Assembly (NCBI GenBank): GCA_965153355.1
Contig: OZ231128.1
Location: forward strand, 50,468,001 to 50,532,000
DNA: 64,000 nucleotides
Reading direction: 5' to 3'
Source: Flaccisagitta enflata
Lineage: Eukaryota > Chaetognatha > Sagittoidea > Aphragmophora
Below, in pieces: positions 21,190 to 32,906 of this stretch. The notes beneath the pieces are model-generated. The model was not told the DNA's origin, ran no database searches, and was given only the letters and a program-made list of their open reading frames with translations. Numbering within the stretch: the first letter of the stretch is position 1; the number at the start of each line of letters is the position of its first letter. The position numbers and the translations under genes were made by a program.

Positions 21190-21717
21190 AAACCGGTAAA
21201 GAGCAACAGACAATAGCCGCAAAAGCATCAGATGGTCAGCGGTACCCGTACCCTGCTGGAGTAGTCTGTGATTGAGTTTTAGAGAGGGTGCAGGGCAGCG
21301 GGGGGGGGGGGCTTAGAGGAAAAAGAAGAAGATGGAGGAGGAGAAAATTCTCCATAAAGGTGAGAGCGTTGCTCTTTGAGGAATTGCGACAGCTTTGAAG
21401 CTAGCCTATCAGTTTTATGCATTCTAATCATTGTCATGTCTATGTTTTGCTAGTCTGCATTTTTTCCCAAAAACAATTTTTAATGGAATCTTTAGATTGA
21501 ATAAACGTTGAAACTCCAATCTTTTTTTTTTCTTTTAATATTGCATTCCTCACGGACGGATGGACAAGGACATTCATCCCCTGTTTCACTCCTCCCCTTC
21601 CACACATGCACACAACCGCAGTACCTAAACTCGTAGCAAATGCGAGTTTCCACGATTTAACACAATCATTACAGATGGACGGATCAACCGACAGACTGGC
21701 GGTCAAAGCCTCCAAAA

Positions 21718-22333
21718 CACTGTGCTTTTAAAACAGTTCGGAGTGAAAAGTCATATAACTGTGGGCTTTTCTTCATTTTTGAGCAGTATTGGGGTGTAAG
21801 AGCATGTAACTAGCAAAAACAAAATCATTCCCTGAGCGCTTTTTGAGTAACCTTCAAAATCAGAAAAAAATAGACCTAATTTTAATGCAGATTCTTCTGG
21901 GATGTCTTGACTAAATTTCTGATTCTATATTGTTAATCTATGCAAAATTCCCTTTCATTTGATAGGTCGCACTCTATGCTTTTGCAAAAAATTAAAATTT
22001 TCATTTTTTGAGTCACCGTTACAAAAAAGTATCGGTGGCTCAAAATATGAAAACCTCATTTCTATATAAAACCATATAGTGTGACCTATCAAATGAAAGA
22101 AAATTTTGTATAGAATAACAATATGGAATCAAAAAATGAGCCAGTACAACTCATTAGAATCTTTATTACAAATAGGTTTAATTTTTTTCTATTTTGAAGA
22201 TTACTCAAAAAGCGCTCGGGGAATGATTTTATTTTTGCTAGTTACATGCTCTTACATCCCAATACTGCTCAAAAATGCAGAAAAACCCACAGTTATATGA
22301 CTTTCCACTGAGAATTTTTTAAAAAGCACAGTG
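21718..22333. mobile_element. 616-bp foldback element
   Basis: Two arms of nearly 300 bp are inverted copies: CACTGTGCTTTTAAAA at the left and TTTTTAAAAAGCACAGTG at the right, then 'gtcatataactgtggg' / 'cccacagttatatgac', 'gtaagagcatgtaactagc' / 'gctagttacatgctcttac', and on to a centre near 22025 around 'gagtcaccgttac'. AAAA flanks both sides. There is no ORF of note. Confidence 0.85.
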
Positions 22334-22628
22334 AAAAGGAGTCGCGATGGATACTAGACCTATGACCACTTACAGATGTGCGGTGGTTCTATGGGGGGGG
22401 GGGGGCAGGGAGAGTTAATGGGTGGGTACTACTGGGTAGGATCGTAACGAGGCTCGGCAGGGGTGGTAAGCTCAAGCGTGCATTTGCTCGCTTGCTCATA
22501 TGTGCATTTGCACACTCGCTCGAACGTGCATTTGTACGCTCGCTCATGGTGCATTTTCACACTCACTCATTAGTTCATACATTTGCTCGCTTTCTCATGT
22601 CTGCATTCCCCTCATGCATGCATTTACA

Positions 22629-22648
22629 AGTGTGTGTGTGTGTGTGTG

Positions 22649-22704
<56 letters not shown>

Positions 22705-22745
22705 ATGTGTGTGTGTTCGTGTGTGTGTGTGTGTGTGTGTGTGTT
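22629..22745 (+). repeat. (GT)n microsatellite with interruptions
   Basis: Three GT runs separated by GGAGT, GCATGT and GTTCGT. Before it, 22470-22620 has irregular 'tttgcncgctcgctca' repeats of about 24 bases. Confidence 0.93.
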
Positions 22746-22846
22746 TTGTGTGGATGGAGAAGGTCTCAAAATAGGTCCGCGTACCGCCAATTTTGAAGAT
22801 AAAAAAATTGCGAAGTCTGAGTTCCATCAGGTCCAGGTTTTCTCCG

Positions 22847-22894
<48 letters not shown>

Positions 22895-22904
22895 AATCAT
22901 GAGG

Positions 22905-23150
22905 GGCTGTTATACATCACGGGCTTCTGTTGCGTGCTGCTGTTACGGGCCATGCGCGGCTGTTACGCTACACGCGCGGCTGCTCCGTGTAACGCGCGGC
23001 TGCAATGTGTCACGCGCGGCTGTTACGTGTCACGCGCAGCTGTTACGCGTCACGCGAGACTTACGCGTCACGCGTGGCTGTTACGCGTCACGCGCGGCTA
23101 TCACGCGTAACGCGCAGCTGTTATGGGTCACGCGCAGTTGTGTCACGTGG
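22905..23150 (+). repeat. ~20-bp GC-rich minisatellite (CGCGGCTGTTACGCGTCACG)
   Basis: About 11 direct copies of a 20-bp unit close to CGCGGCTGTTACGCGTCACG, with occasional shortened units. It stands out as a CpG-rich island in an AT-rich neighbourhood. The ORFs across it read the repeat in different frames and are not genes. A (CT)n run lies just before it (22851-22890). Confidence 0.93.
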
Positions 23151-23458
23151 GGTTGATTGTTTTCCAACATTTCCTAATGTTTTCCTTATATTTTTTAATG
23201 TTTTGTTGTGCTTTTTAATGTTTTGCTTTGTTCGTGTTGCCAGCATAATATGTGAATGCGATAGAAAAGCATCCAAAACCAACCCTGATCGATCATGGAG
23301 AGAAAAAAAAGTCCAGCTACCAGCTGGACGCGAACTTGTGACCTTTCCAATTGAATGAATTGAATCGAAAAATAAAAATCGCAACTCTCTTCCATCTCAG
23401 TTCTGGTCTCATTATCTCTTTTAGATTTATATCCTTTTGTCGCCAGTGACAAAACATG

Positions 23459-23542
23459 TGCTCCCATAGTATAATGGTTAAAGTATCGCGGTGAGAGTCC
23501 AAACATTGCGATGCATTGTGGGTTCGAATCCCACAGGCAGCA
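23459..23542 (+). tRNA. tRNA-like sequence, probably a pseudogene or tRNA-derived repeat
   Basis: It has an A-box-like D arm (TAGTATAATGGTTA), a good B box (GGTTCGAATCC) in a 5-bp T stem GTGGG/CCCAC, and pairable ends (TGCTCCC/GGCAGCA, one mismatch). A T-run follows directly (about 23543-23548), as a pol III terminator would. The anticodon arm is odd: ATCGC/GCGAT pair but enclose 18 bases instead of 7, so there is either an 11-base intron-like insert or decay. No anticodon fits with U33. I therefore do not assign an amino acid. Confidence 0.45.
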
Positions 23543-24443
23543 TTTTTTAATGCCAGGGGAAACAGATGTTAATTGACTGAAGGGGGAAAAAAACTTTAAA
23601 TGGGGGAAGAGTGGGGAAACTGAATGAGGGTTATGGGGGTAAGTGAATGAGGGATATGAGGGAGTGCAAATGGGGGTAATAAAGAAAGACAATTGGGGGT
23701 AAGAAAATATAGGGGAGAAAGGAGAACGGTACGAGGTAGTTTCTCCCTTCGATGAATATGGGTTGTTTATCTTAAAAAATAAACAAAAAAGCAAAATGAT
23801 CATCCATTATCTGCAATGATGAGGTGAATGGATGAATATTTGAAGAGTTATCGGCGCTGAGCGCCGGGGTTATAAGTTTGGTGTCATGGTGGCGAGGTTA
23901 TTCGGGCATCGACTTTAATCAGAAATACTACCCGACGGGTCACCGGTGAGGGCCACATACGAGTGTATAATTAATCTGTTCTACCTTTAGTTACTTCTAA
24001 CCTTATAAATACTTATTTCACTTCAAAAGCCCCTTGATATCCTTGGTATCCGATATCACGGGTCCCGACTTTATGACTATTCTTGGAAAAAAAAAATTGA
24101 ACTGTCTCGAAGTGTGAAATTGGGCATTTTTTGAAAAGAAAACATCATTTTGTTTAAATAAGTTTAGCTAAGCATTTGTTGGAAAAAAAGGAAACCGGTT
24201 CTCAAAGACAATATTCAGGCTAACCAATTTGTTTTGATCTAGCGCTTTGTATCATCTTTGCACCTCTTTCATCTAGTATGAAATGTGGTACAATAAGCTT
24301 CATCTAATCCCCGTCAAGATGTTCTGATTTTCCTGAATGATTGAGCTGAATTCAACCAAGGCCGGATACACGGCGCTTGCGGGTGGGAAAGGATTAAAGA
24401 CTGTAAAAGATTTTGAGGCGAAGAAAATTCAGGCATGTAAATA

Positions 24444-24928
24444 CAGTGGGACCTCGGTTTAAGGGATTTTTAGGGACTGACTATTTTTGTCTCTTAAATC
24501 CGAAATCCCTTAAATTGAATTCATGTTTTATTAAGGATTTTTATATTGGTTACCAAGGATTACTAGATTCATAGTGTAACTACATCCTTTTGCTTTAAGT
24601 ATGTTGATCAATAATGATTGATTTAGTTCATGACAGGATATTCATGGCACAGGAAATATTTCATTATTTTCTAATAAATTTTTTCTTAAAAATTATCTCA
24701 AAATACTATATTTTTGTCAAAATTCATCAAATTTTCCTAAAATTTCTCCTGATATAAGGGATATTTTCAAAAACTTGTCTCTTAAATCCGAATATCCCTT
24801 AAATAGAGGTTCCTTAAATAGAGGTTTTTAACATTGGAAAAGCCTGAAAAAATTTGGGACCGAACAGTGTTGTCTCTTAAATGCGGATATCCCTTAAATA
24901 GAGGTGCCGCTAAGGTGGGATTCCACTG
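24444..24928. mobile_element. 485-bp CAGTGG-ended MITE at a TA target
   Basis: Begins CAGTGGGACCTCGGTTTAAG and ends GGATTCCACTG, flanked by TA (24442-24443 and 24929-24930). The undisturbed target is visible in copy A near 6388 ('cttatagttgcatattcccc'), proving the TA duplication. 'cttaaat(c/a)' motifs recur in both arms. It is related to 11653-12850. CAGTGGnACCTCG ends are known from pogo/Tigger-type elements; assignment here is by the ends only. Confidence 0.85.
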
Positions 24929-25281
24929 TAGTTGCATATTCCCCTCCCAAAGGATTTGGAAATGGGGAAGGAAATCAAAGGGTAGAAAAACCAAATGAAG
25001 AAAAATATAGAAGATACCAGTAATGGCGGCTGTCGCCGTGAGGAAAGAAGTCGTAAGCATTGGTAATTGCAATTTTTTTTATTTGTTAGATCAAATCAAG
25101 CGCGATTGTATGTATCAATTGCACTCAAAATCAGAGAAAAATAGGATTGAGCCAAATGAGGTAGATGCGCTAAAATATTCAAAATAACTCAACCAGACAA
25201 CCAGCTTTGTTCACTGACTGGCTTTCTTAAATCTGCATGCTCAAATCAAAACATTAATCTATTTATCCTAATTAAAATCAG

Positions 25282-25565
25282 CAGGGGTGTATATAATTGA
25301 GTGGCTTTTGATTCCCCCCCCCTGCCTTTGATTTTCTTCCCCGCAATGCATCGCATTGCGTTACAAAATCAATGATTTTCTTCCCAATGAAGCAATGAAA
25401 CAGTGTATTTAAGGTTTAAATAGTGTTAAATTGTGTTTTGGTAATCAAGATTTATGATTTGGTACTGTCAAAAGTTATATTTTCCCCAAATTTTCTTTTT
25501 TTCTTTTTCTCCCCTTTACCATCTCCAAAACCTTTGATTTGAAAACTTGATTATATACAGGCCTG
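25282..25565. mobile_element. TATATAATTGAGT-type MITE in block B
   Basis: Same element at the same site as 8307-8593, including the flanking AAAATCAG repeats, so the insertion predates the duplication of the block. About 285 bp, non-coding. Confidence 0.75.
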
Positions 25566-26446
25566 AAAATCAGAGAAAAAGAGCAAGCTAAATGAGCTAA
25601 ATGAGCAAAAATACTTAAAAACACCCTCACAGATGACCAGCTCTGCTCACTGACATGCTTTCTTCTATTTGCTTGCTTAAACATGCATGACAATATTTAT
25701 TAATTTATCGCATTTGAAATCAGAAAGAAAAAATAGAGCTAACTGAGCTAAAGTGCTCAAAAATGCCCTCACAGATGAGTAGCTGTGGTCATAAACATGT
25801 TTTTTTATATTTGCATGCTCAAACAAACATAAATAGACTCCTTTATTGATCCTACAAAAAAAAAGAAAATAACTTAATTTGAATTTTTTGTAAATGAATC
25901 TTGAAAATTTTTGAAAAAATCAACGCGAAAAATATTTGTTGTAGAGCGTTCTGCTCGGCACCAAATGAATGAGATTTATCAAATATACTTACCCTATCAA
26001 TTTCGTTTGAGGGCTCAGTCGGTCGATTGAGATTCCCATAAGAAAATGAAAATCATGTTTCTCTCGAATATGTCAAAATTTGAAGACTGACTTCAACTTT
26101 GTTCCCAATAACACTTTTGGCAGTACTGTAAGTGATATTTAGTCACCACAACACTATTTCATACTATCTAAACCAAAATATTTTGGGAAGAAAATCATTT
26201 GGAAAAAAAGTCGAAGAGACGAAGTCCCTTCGGTCTTTTTGAATCCTACAGAGTTTTTTGGATTTCCCTTCTTCTCATGGGGTGTTTGGGAAAGTTGATA
26301 AGCCTTTGGGGCCAAATGGTACTACGCATGAAATTAATTGCTAAGAAAGAGCTAAATCTCCGCCAAGCAAAATCCTGTACGATCGATACTTTTGGAGCTA
26401 TAATTTTTTAAATCTTTTTTTATTTTTTCGAATTTTTCGCATTTTT

Positions 26447-26530
26447 AGATGCGTCCGTCAGGAACGCATCTCTATAAGAGGGTCTGACCGTCCGTCCGTC
26501 CGTCCGTCGGTCCGTCCGTCGGTCCGTCCG
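26447..26530 (-). mobile_element. Hairpin end, GATGCGT variant of the hairpin family
   Basis: TTTTTAGATGCGT, ten bases, then ACGCATCT, followed by 'ctataagagggtctgacc' and GTCCGTCC repeats. This is the terminal hairpin with an arm sequence different from the AGTCGCG type. The matching left-end subterminal (GATGCGTCC beside AACAAGGCC) is seen at 17537. Confidence 0.65.
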
Positions 26531-27019
26531 TATGTCCGTTACGCAAGTGCAAAAACCGCGTTTCTCGGCTGTTTTTGGCCAATGTGAGATCCTATACTGA
26601 AACAAATGATCAACCAACATGTTTTGAGAGCCTCCTTTACCACTTAGTCGTTTCACCCGTCTGTTCGTTCATCTGTCTCTCCATATATGTCACATGATCA
26701 ATACACGCAAAGACACGGCCCGGACGCATCGTTGCCCGGTCGGGCTTGTTCCCAAAAACGAGGAATCGAGTTAGTTGAAGTCTATTTGAACTTTGAAATG
26801 TCCCAGGTGATGATTGTGCATCCTGGCAGTCTCTCTCTCATTTCAACTCCTGACTCTATGAGAGGCATTGTCCATCAGTCCATCCATTGGTCCATCTGTC
26901 CGTCTGAGTGGAAAAGTGGAAAAGCAAGCGGTCTAGATGCTTCTGTGTGGGGGTCGGGGTTGGGGTGTGGATGGAGGTTGGGTGCCTCTGTCCACCTGTC
27001 CGTAACAATATTGTAACCC

Positions 27020-27165
27020 CGTGTTACATGTTTTTCTTTCTTTCTCTCTCTGTCTCTCTCTCCCCTTCCTCCTCTTTTTCCCCCTCCGTCTGTCTTTCTC
27101 TGTCTCTGTCTCTCTCTCTCTCTCTTTTTTTTTCTCTCTCACTCTTTTTTCCTCTCTCTTTTTCT
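27020..27165 (+). repeat. Pyrimidine-rich CT/CTGT tract
   Basis: Irregular CTCTCTGTCTCT and CTTTTTTC runs within the ~1-kb sequence unique to block B. No gene. Confidence 0.8.
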
Positions 27166-27713
27166 CGAGCAGCATTTACGACTTTTTTCCTATGGCGATT
27201 TGCCGCCCTTATTGTATGAAGTTCAACCCCGCGGGTGAGAAAATCCAAGAACCAGGGGGGGGGGGAAAGAATTCAAAGGTCAAACAACTATATACACCCC
27301 TGGTTCAAGTAAAGTATATATCTTACGAGACGCGATCTTGATCTAAGCTGCTTACTAATAAATTATTTTCTTTGTTCCAGCCCAAAAAAATTCCATCTAA
27401 TCCAATGTAATTATCGCCACGAAAGAATATAGACGTCAGTGAGCATCAACTGACCTCACGTGACCCTCGAAGAGGATAAGAAGAAGAAGAAAAGAAAGAA
27501 TATAAGAAGGACAAGGACGAGTTCAGCACGTGCGATGTGCGAAACCAAAACTTTGTAATGTTTTAAGAGAAAGCAATAAATCAATTTTGAAGAGTTGAGA
27601 AATCTGATCTGGAACCGGATCTAAGCCCAAGGGCAAATATCTGGGTCGGGTTGAGCGACCTCTGACGGAGAACTGCGCAGATATTCGAGGCGGGAACGAT
27701 TTAAGCCTAGTAT

Positions 27714-27967
27714 GGGCGTGTTTCCAGTGACGACAAAAAACGCGTTTGTTCCTGTGAAACGCGATCACAGCGTTAGCACATATTCAAAAATTTCAACTAT
27801 CCCACAAGGGAGTGAGCAAAGTGAGTGAGCCCGTGAATGGAGCGAGTGAGAAGCGAATGTAGTGAAGTAAAGCGCTGCAGAGCGAGTGAGCGGTGCGAGT
27901 AAACAAACGTAGCGAGTGACTGAATGGCCCATTAAAAACGCGATCGTCTGTGACTAGAAACACGCCC
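27714..27967. mobile_element. MITE with GGGCGTGTTTC ends (copy 1)
   Basis: GGGCGTGTTTCCAGTGAC at the left is mirrored by GTGACTAGAAACACGCCC at the right, with further inner inverted matches around 'aacgcg'. The interior has many GAGTGAG-like repeats ('gagcgagtgag'). A related copy, interrupted by another insertion, is at about 62430-63090. Confidence 0.75.
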
Positions 27968-28084
27968 TCATTACATACTGTACTTGTAATCGTCATGTTC
28001 ATTTTCTTCACGCCACTCTTGACTCTGTTGGGTCAAGCCACGACATTTAGCAAAACCAACCTAGCGGACAACCATTCGGAGTAT

Positions 28085-28205
28085 AATGTATTATGTAATG
28101 TATGATAGGTGGAACAATATCCCTCACTAGTCACTATGACCAAACTGAAATAAATGGAAGAGGGCCTTGTGAACCCTCACTGACTAGTTAATACGCGGAC
28201 CACTC
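28085..28205 (-). repeat. Inverted relative of 4918-5040
   Basis: Shares 'ggtggaacaa(t)atccctcact', 'ccaaactgaaataaatggaagagggcctt' and 'gaaccctcactgactagttaatac' with the reverse complement of 4918-5040. A more distant relative is at 11870-11965, and the start of the 36806 repeat has the same order of motifs. Confidence 0.65.
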
Positions 28206-28434
28206 CCAGTTTTCCACAAAACAGAATCTGAAAAACACCCTCTCTCATGTTCATCCAAAGAGGTCGCAAATGTTGGACATCTCTTGGCCTTGCCTTTTTT
28301 GTCATGTTTCCATCTATCGGAGTGCGACCGATAAAGCGTTGAGGCGTAGGATTTGTTATTGTAGGACCGGATCTGGGGTGCTGACACTAGTTGTTAATCG
28401 GCCGATGTCGAAAGATGTCGAAAGATGACGAAAT

Positions 28435-28437
<3 letters not shown>

Positions 28438-28503
<66 letters not shown>

Positions 28504-28600
28504 GACAGATAGAGAGAGAGAGAGAGCGAGAGCGAGAGCGAGAGCGAGAGCGAGAGCGAGAGAGAGAGAGAGAAAGAAAGAGAGCGAGAGAGAGAATCTT
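28438..28600 (+). repeat. (GA)n microsatellite with GAGAGC block
   Basis: Mostly (GA)n with a block of GAGAGC hexamers near 28525-28560, the same variant as in 5176-5508. Confidence 0.93.
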
Positions 28601-28654
28601 TTAAGGTCAACACAACAATCATAGCGCAGGTCGGGTTTTCTATGAGATGAAATT

Positions 28655-29085
28655 TGCTGTTTCTCTTTCTCTTCCTCTTCCTCATCGCTTTCTTCATCAT
28701 CTTCTCTTTCGTCTTCTCATTCTTCTTCTTCTGCTTCTTCTTCTTCTTCTCTTCTTCTTTTCTTCTTTTCTTCTCTTTCTTCATCATCTTCTTCTTCTTC
28801 ATCTTCTTTTTCTTCATCATCATCTTCTTCTTCTTCGTCTTCTTTTTCTTCTTCTTCTTCTTCTTCTTCTTCTTCTTCTTCTTCTTCTTCTTCTTCTTCT
28901 TCTTCTTCTTCTTCTTCTTCTTCTTCTTCTTCTTCTTCTTCTTCTTCTTCTTCTTCTTCTTCTTCTTCTTCTTCTTCTTCTTCTTCTTCTTCTTCTTCTT
29001 CATCTTCTTTTTTTTCTTCATCTCCTTTTTTTTCTTCATCTTCTTTTTCTTCATCTTCATCTTCTTCTCCTTTTCTTCTTCTTAA
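28655..29085 (+). repeat. (TTC)n microsatellite, about 400 bases
   Basis: Irregular TTC/TCA/TCT triplets grow into a clean (TTC)n run at about 28847-29000, then become irregular again. It is a long homopurine/homopyrimidine mirror-repeat tract, a sequence class able to form triplex (H-) DNA. The poly-Lys, poly-Leu and poly-Phe ORFs of up to 234 codons are repeat artefacts. Confidence 0.95.
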
Positions 29086-29339
29086 TGTTGATCGCCATCC
29101 TCTTCACCATATTCAACAATCGTCTTCTTTATCTCCAATATCATAGTCTTCTTCTTCTTTTCCTCTTCTCCTTGTTCCTCTCCTTAACACTTTTTTTTAT
29201 AGCTTTCTTGTATAGCTTATATTTTAACCCTTTTCCAAGACTTTCCGACTATCCTCCTTCCCTTCCGAGCGGCGCAGTAATAAAAGCAATAGGCCCGATC
29301 GAATGGAAGTGGAAATGCGATGAATCTGAATTCTGACAA

Positions 29340-30060
29340 GGAAATGACTAATTGGTGTGAGTAAGATGTCTTCATTAGATCAGGCGCAAAGATCTAGGGT
29401 GTCATGTTTAAAACAGGGTTGAAACCGGTTGAAAAAGTTCTTTGATTCAAAGCGTTAAAAATTACAAGTACCTGTCAAAAGACAGGGTTATACCAACAGC
29501 GATTTCCAGATGGCGATCTCACCTTAAAACGAATCAATTTTGTGTACCCAACCCAGATGTGTCAATGTGCAAATGGTCTGAAAAGAATTTTGGAGTTAAT
29601 GCTTAGATTTAGTTTCCTAAAAAATCTTTTTTTTTTTTTTTGCATTTTGTATCTTAATCCCTGTTCATACCACAATTTTGATATTGCTGTCTTCTTGATT
29701 CTGTATAGCGATATTGATAATATATAAGGATGATGAAAATTAATCACCACAAAAAAATTGTGGTAATTCTTCTTACTGTGCTTTGAGTTCTCTGAGTACT
29801 CTTTGTACTCTGATCCTGAACCTTAATGGTTCAACTTCCATAAGGTAATGTTTTTCCCATATTATCTCTTGTTCTTAAGAAATGCGAGACAGATATGTTT
29901 AAAAAAATGATATATGAATAATTATTCAGATTTTTATATTTCCTCAAGTTGATGATCAGATCAAAATTACCTTTGCATATTGACACGCTCGAATACCCTT
30001 CTTCATTGGTAATGGTTTTGTTGCTGAGCTCAAACTAAGTTTATTACGACTCTACACAAG
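29340..30060. other. AT-rich stretch without recognisable genes
   Basis: No supported exon, RNA or clear repeat. Two ~60-codon ORFs overlap on opposite strands at 29542-29750 and have no recognisable features. A GTCCGTTGGTCC tract of the hairpin family begins near 30068. Confidence 0.5.
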
Positions 30061-30237
30061 GCTTTATCCATCCGTCCGTTGGTCCGTCCGTTGGTCTGTC
30101 CGCTTGTCACTCGAGTTGATAAGTGTGAAATTGCGTTTTTTTATGTACCGTATTTGCGTTTTTTTCACGGGGGGGGGGGGGTGTGCGCCCCACTCGTCAA
30201 CGACGATATTGTAAGCCCGCGTTAGCTGTTGGTGTTA

Positions 30238-30519
30238 CAGTAGAACTCGTCTAGACTTGAGATAACGAGCGATATTCTTACAGAACATACTGTGGGAAAG
30301 TTGTAGCAAATTTAATTTTAACCAATATTCCCCAAAAAAATTTCTCAAAACATTGATATTTTAGCGAGAATACATGGAAATGTGTTTCTATGGCAACCAA
30401 CCATCATGGGGAATAAATCATTCTTTTATTAGTTTATATTTCAAATATCAGTCCCCTCACTTTATTTCTCTTCCCGCTATCCTTGCCCCCGTTATCTCAA
30501 GTCTAGACGAGATCTACTG
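30238..30519. mobile_element. 282-bp MITE, CAGTAGA...TCTACTG ends, TA duplication
   Basis: CAGTAGAACTCGTCTAGACTTG at the left and CAAGTCTAGACGAGATCTACTG at the right, between TA dinucleotides (30236-30237, 30520-30521). It shares 'gtgggaaagttgtagcaaatttaatttta' and 'catgg(a)aaatgtgttt(c)tatggcaacc' with 60608-61169; a left-end fragment is at 58173. Non-coding. Confidence 0.85.
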
Positions 30520-30802
30520 TACGTTCTTTGTCTTGTATCAATTTGACGTGACAAGTTCTGCCAAAGATTTTTTTTTTATGCGTCCTCGCATCTCCAAAAG
30601 AGGGTGTGTCTCTCCGTAGGTAGGTATTTCTGTTGGTAACGTGATAATTTTTCGACGTCATTTTGAGAGTTTTACCTTAGATTCTTTATCTCTTTTCTCT
30701 TATATCATCTGATATTGAAAGAGGACGTATCTATTGGACATCTCGTCCGTCTGTCTGTCTAATTTGTTCTGAAAGTGCCGACGTATAGGTCTACCATTAA
30801 AG

Positions 30803-31618
30803 GCGGCTTACGGTCAGGATTCTGGTGAAAGAAAATCTCAATTTTAAGGGTTTTGAAAAAAAAAAGATGGACACATCACAGTTTTTTGCACAGTAGACCT
30901 AAAACAGCTGTAGAACACGATTCTGATATTCATTTTGACCAAACTTGAGCCAAAAAAATTAGAAACGGGTTTTTATGTAAAAAGTTGTGTTTTTTACTAT
31001 ACAAGCACTAATTTTTTATTTATTTTTTGTTATTTCTGATTTAAATTGATGTATTTTAATCATTTGCACTATGCTTATTCAAATTTTTGTGTTTTTACAC
31101 AATTTTTGCTATTTTTGAAAATTTGCACTTGATCTCATTTGCATATTGCGGTTTCGCATTTTTTGCCTATAACATGCATATTTTTTTGAGCACATCAATG
31201 AAATTCATACTGAGAGCATATCTTACCCTTAAAAACTATTCCAAAATGTCAGTTATTGGAATTTTTTTGTTTTGGGTCACTTTTTCATTTTTGAAGATTT
31301 TAACCCGATTTTTGAACCTGGTAAACCCATCCAAAATCGTTCTAGGTTCACTGAAGTATCAACTGCTATTGGTACTTTATGTTTCTGTAAGAAAAAAGTT
31401 CAAAATGTTTCATTTTTTACTATTTTTTAAAGAAAAATAGCTGTTTTTTGCACAAAAAGCCGTTTCTAATTTTTTTGGCTCAAGTTAGGTCGAAATGAAT
31501 ATCAGAATCATGTTCTACAGCCTTTTTAGCACCTCTGTGCAAAAATCTGTGAGGTGTCCATTTATTTTTTTTTTCTTTGAGCTTTTTGCAACCGGGAATC
31601 CTGACCGCTAATCGCCGT
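30803..31618. mobile_element. 816-bp foldback element, CGGTCAGGATTC arms
   Basis: Left arm from 'ggcggcttacggtcaggattc', with 'agctgtagaacacgattctgatattcattttgacc' and 'gagccaaaaaaattagaaacgg'. The right arm carries the reverse order and complement from about 31460 to 'gaatcctgaccgctaatcgccg'. Arms are about 170 bp with a central AT-rich region. The 117-codon ORF in the centre (31087-31440) is hydrophobic and AT-driven, without family features. A diverged relative is at about 32120-32410. Confidence 0.75.
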
Positions 31619-31638
31619 AGGTAAAAAGTCGTAAATGC

Positions 31639-31821
<183 letters not shown>

Positions 31822-32906
31822 TTATCAAAAACCAAGAGCAAGCAGTATAAAAAGCTAGCGTCATACAAGACAGAATCAATATGCATAACATCTTGACTCT
31901 TCAAGGATCAATGAAAAATATTGTTCTTCTGGTAAAATGCGGAAAAATTAAAAAAGATTAAAAAATTCATAGCGCCAAAACTATCAATCGCACAGAATTC
32001 TGCTTGGCGTCATCTGAAAGAGGAGAATTAGCTCTTTCTTTTCTTCGCGGTACTCAAAAAGTCTTCGAATCTTCGAATCTCGACTTTTTACCAAACGATG
32101 TTGGTCTCATTTGACTTCCCTTGCCGGTCAGGATCCCCCACTTCAAATATCTCAATTCTAAATTATCCATAACTGTAAAGACTTATTGTTACTAAAAAAA
32201 AAATTGAAAATTTATATTTAAGTACAGTTTTTACAACAAAAATAACTGTTTTTAGCACTAAAAACCATTTCTGATTTTTTTAACTCGGATTAGGCTAGAA
32301 TGAACATGATATTCTGATTCTACATCCTTTGTAGAAGCCTTCTGTTAAAAAATTAGAAGCGGTTCATTTTTGTTTCAAAGATATTTTCAACGGGGGACCC
32401 TGACCGTTGCATATTTTTTGCTCATTTTGCCAACCGTCGTTATCTCGAGCCATGAAGAGATCTAAAATAGTTCCGGGTAGAAATGTCAGTATGGGAGTCC
32501 AAAAGAGATAAATATAACACAGCGTAGAAAAGGTCAAGTTCATTGTGAATTTTTTCGACCCGGATATGATCTTTATGATTGAAGAAAGAAGAACTACGAT
32601 AGTGGGATAGAACGATTTTTTTGTGTGTGCTTATTTCGATGAACTTACCGGTTTTTACACGGATTTGATCACTCAATATTATGTTAATTGCAATCCATCA
32701 GAAATGGTTTGTCCGCCTTTGGAGGTATAAAAACGCTAGAATAGGAGTAATTTTAATCAGAATTTTCGACATCTTCTGCGATTGCGTTGCCAGTAATGGC
32801 AACTACGTATCGCCGTGAGGAAAAAAATCGTAAGGACTGGCCGTTTTGAAATCATCCTAAGAAAAAAGAAATCGAATAATTTTCTCTCAACCAAAAAGAG
32901 GCGCCA

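Larger units (their letters stand above)
23818..27445 (+). repeat. Large duplicated block, copy B
   Basis: Collinear with 5602-9480 (copy A). Differences are whole insertions: B has the TA element 24444-24928 where A shows an intact 'gcttaTAgttgcat' target. B also has about 1 kb (26190-27215) between 'ttttggga(a)gaaaatcat' and 'tatgaagttcaacccc', where A runs straight through. B lacks the 1.57-kb element of A. Elsewhere the two differ by scattered substitutions and small indels. Confidence 0.8.

Noticed and set aside
23195-23803. 202-codon minus-strand ORF overlapping the tRNA-like sequence
   Set aside because: No family features. It runs across a tRNA-like sequence and purine-rich 'gggggtaa' repeats and is open by chance composition.
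26190-27215. Extra 1 kb in block B as a defined transposon
   Set aside because: Its ends have GTCG/CGAC near A- and T-runs, but I could not show a duplication or a matching element elsewhere, so it is noted only as a difference between the blocks.
28356-29085. Long ORFs of poly-Lys, poly-Leu and poly-Phe (up to 234 codons)
   Set aside because: They are six-frame readings of (TTC)n and (GA)n microsatellites, open on both strands, with no non-repeat coding sequence.
31087-31440. 117-codon hydrophobic ORF as a membrane protein
   Set aside because: It lies in the AT-rich centre of a foldback element; Phe/Leu/Ile richness follows from the base composition.
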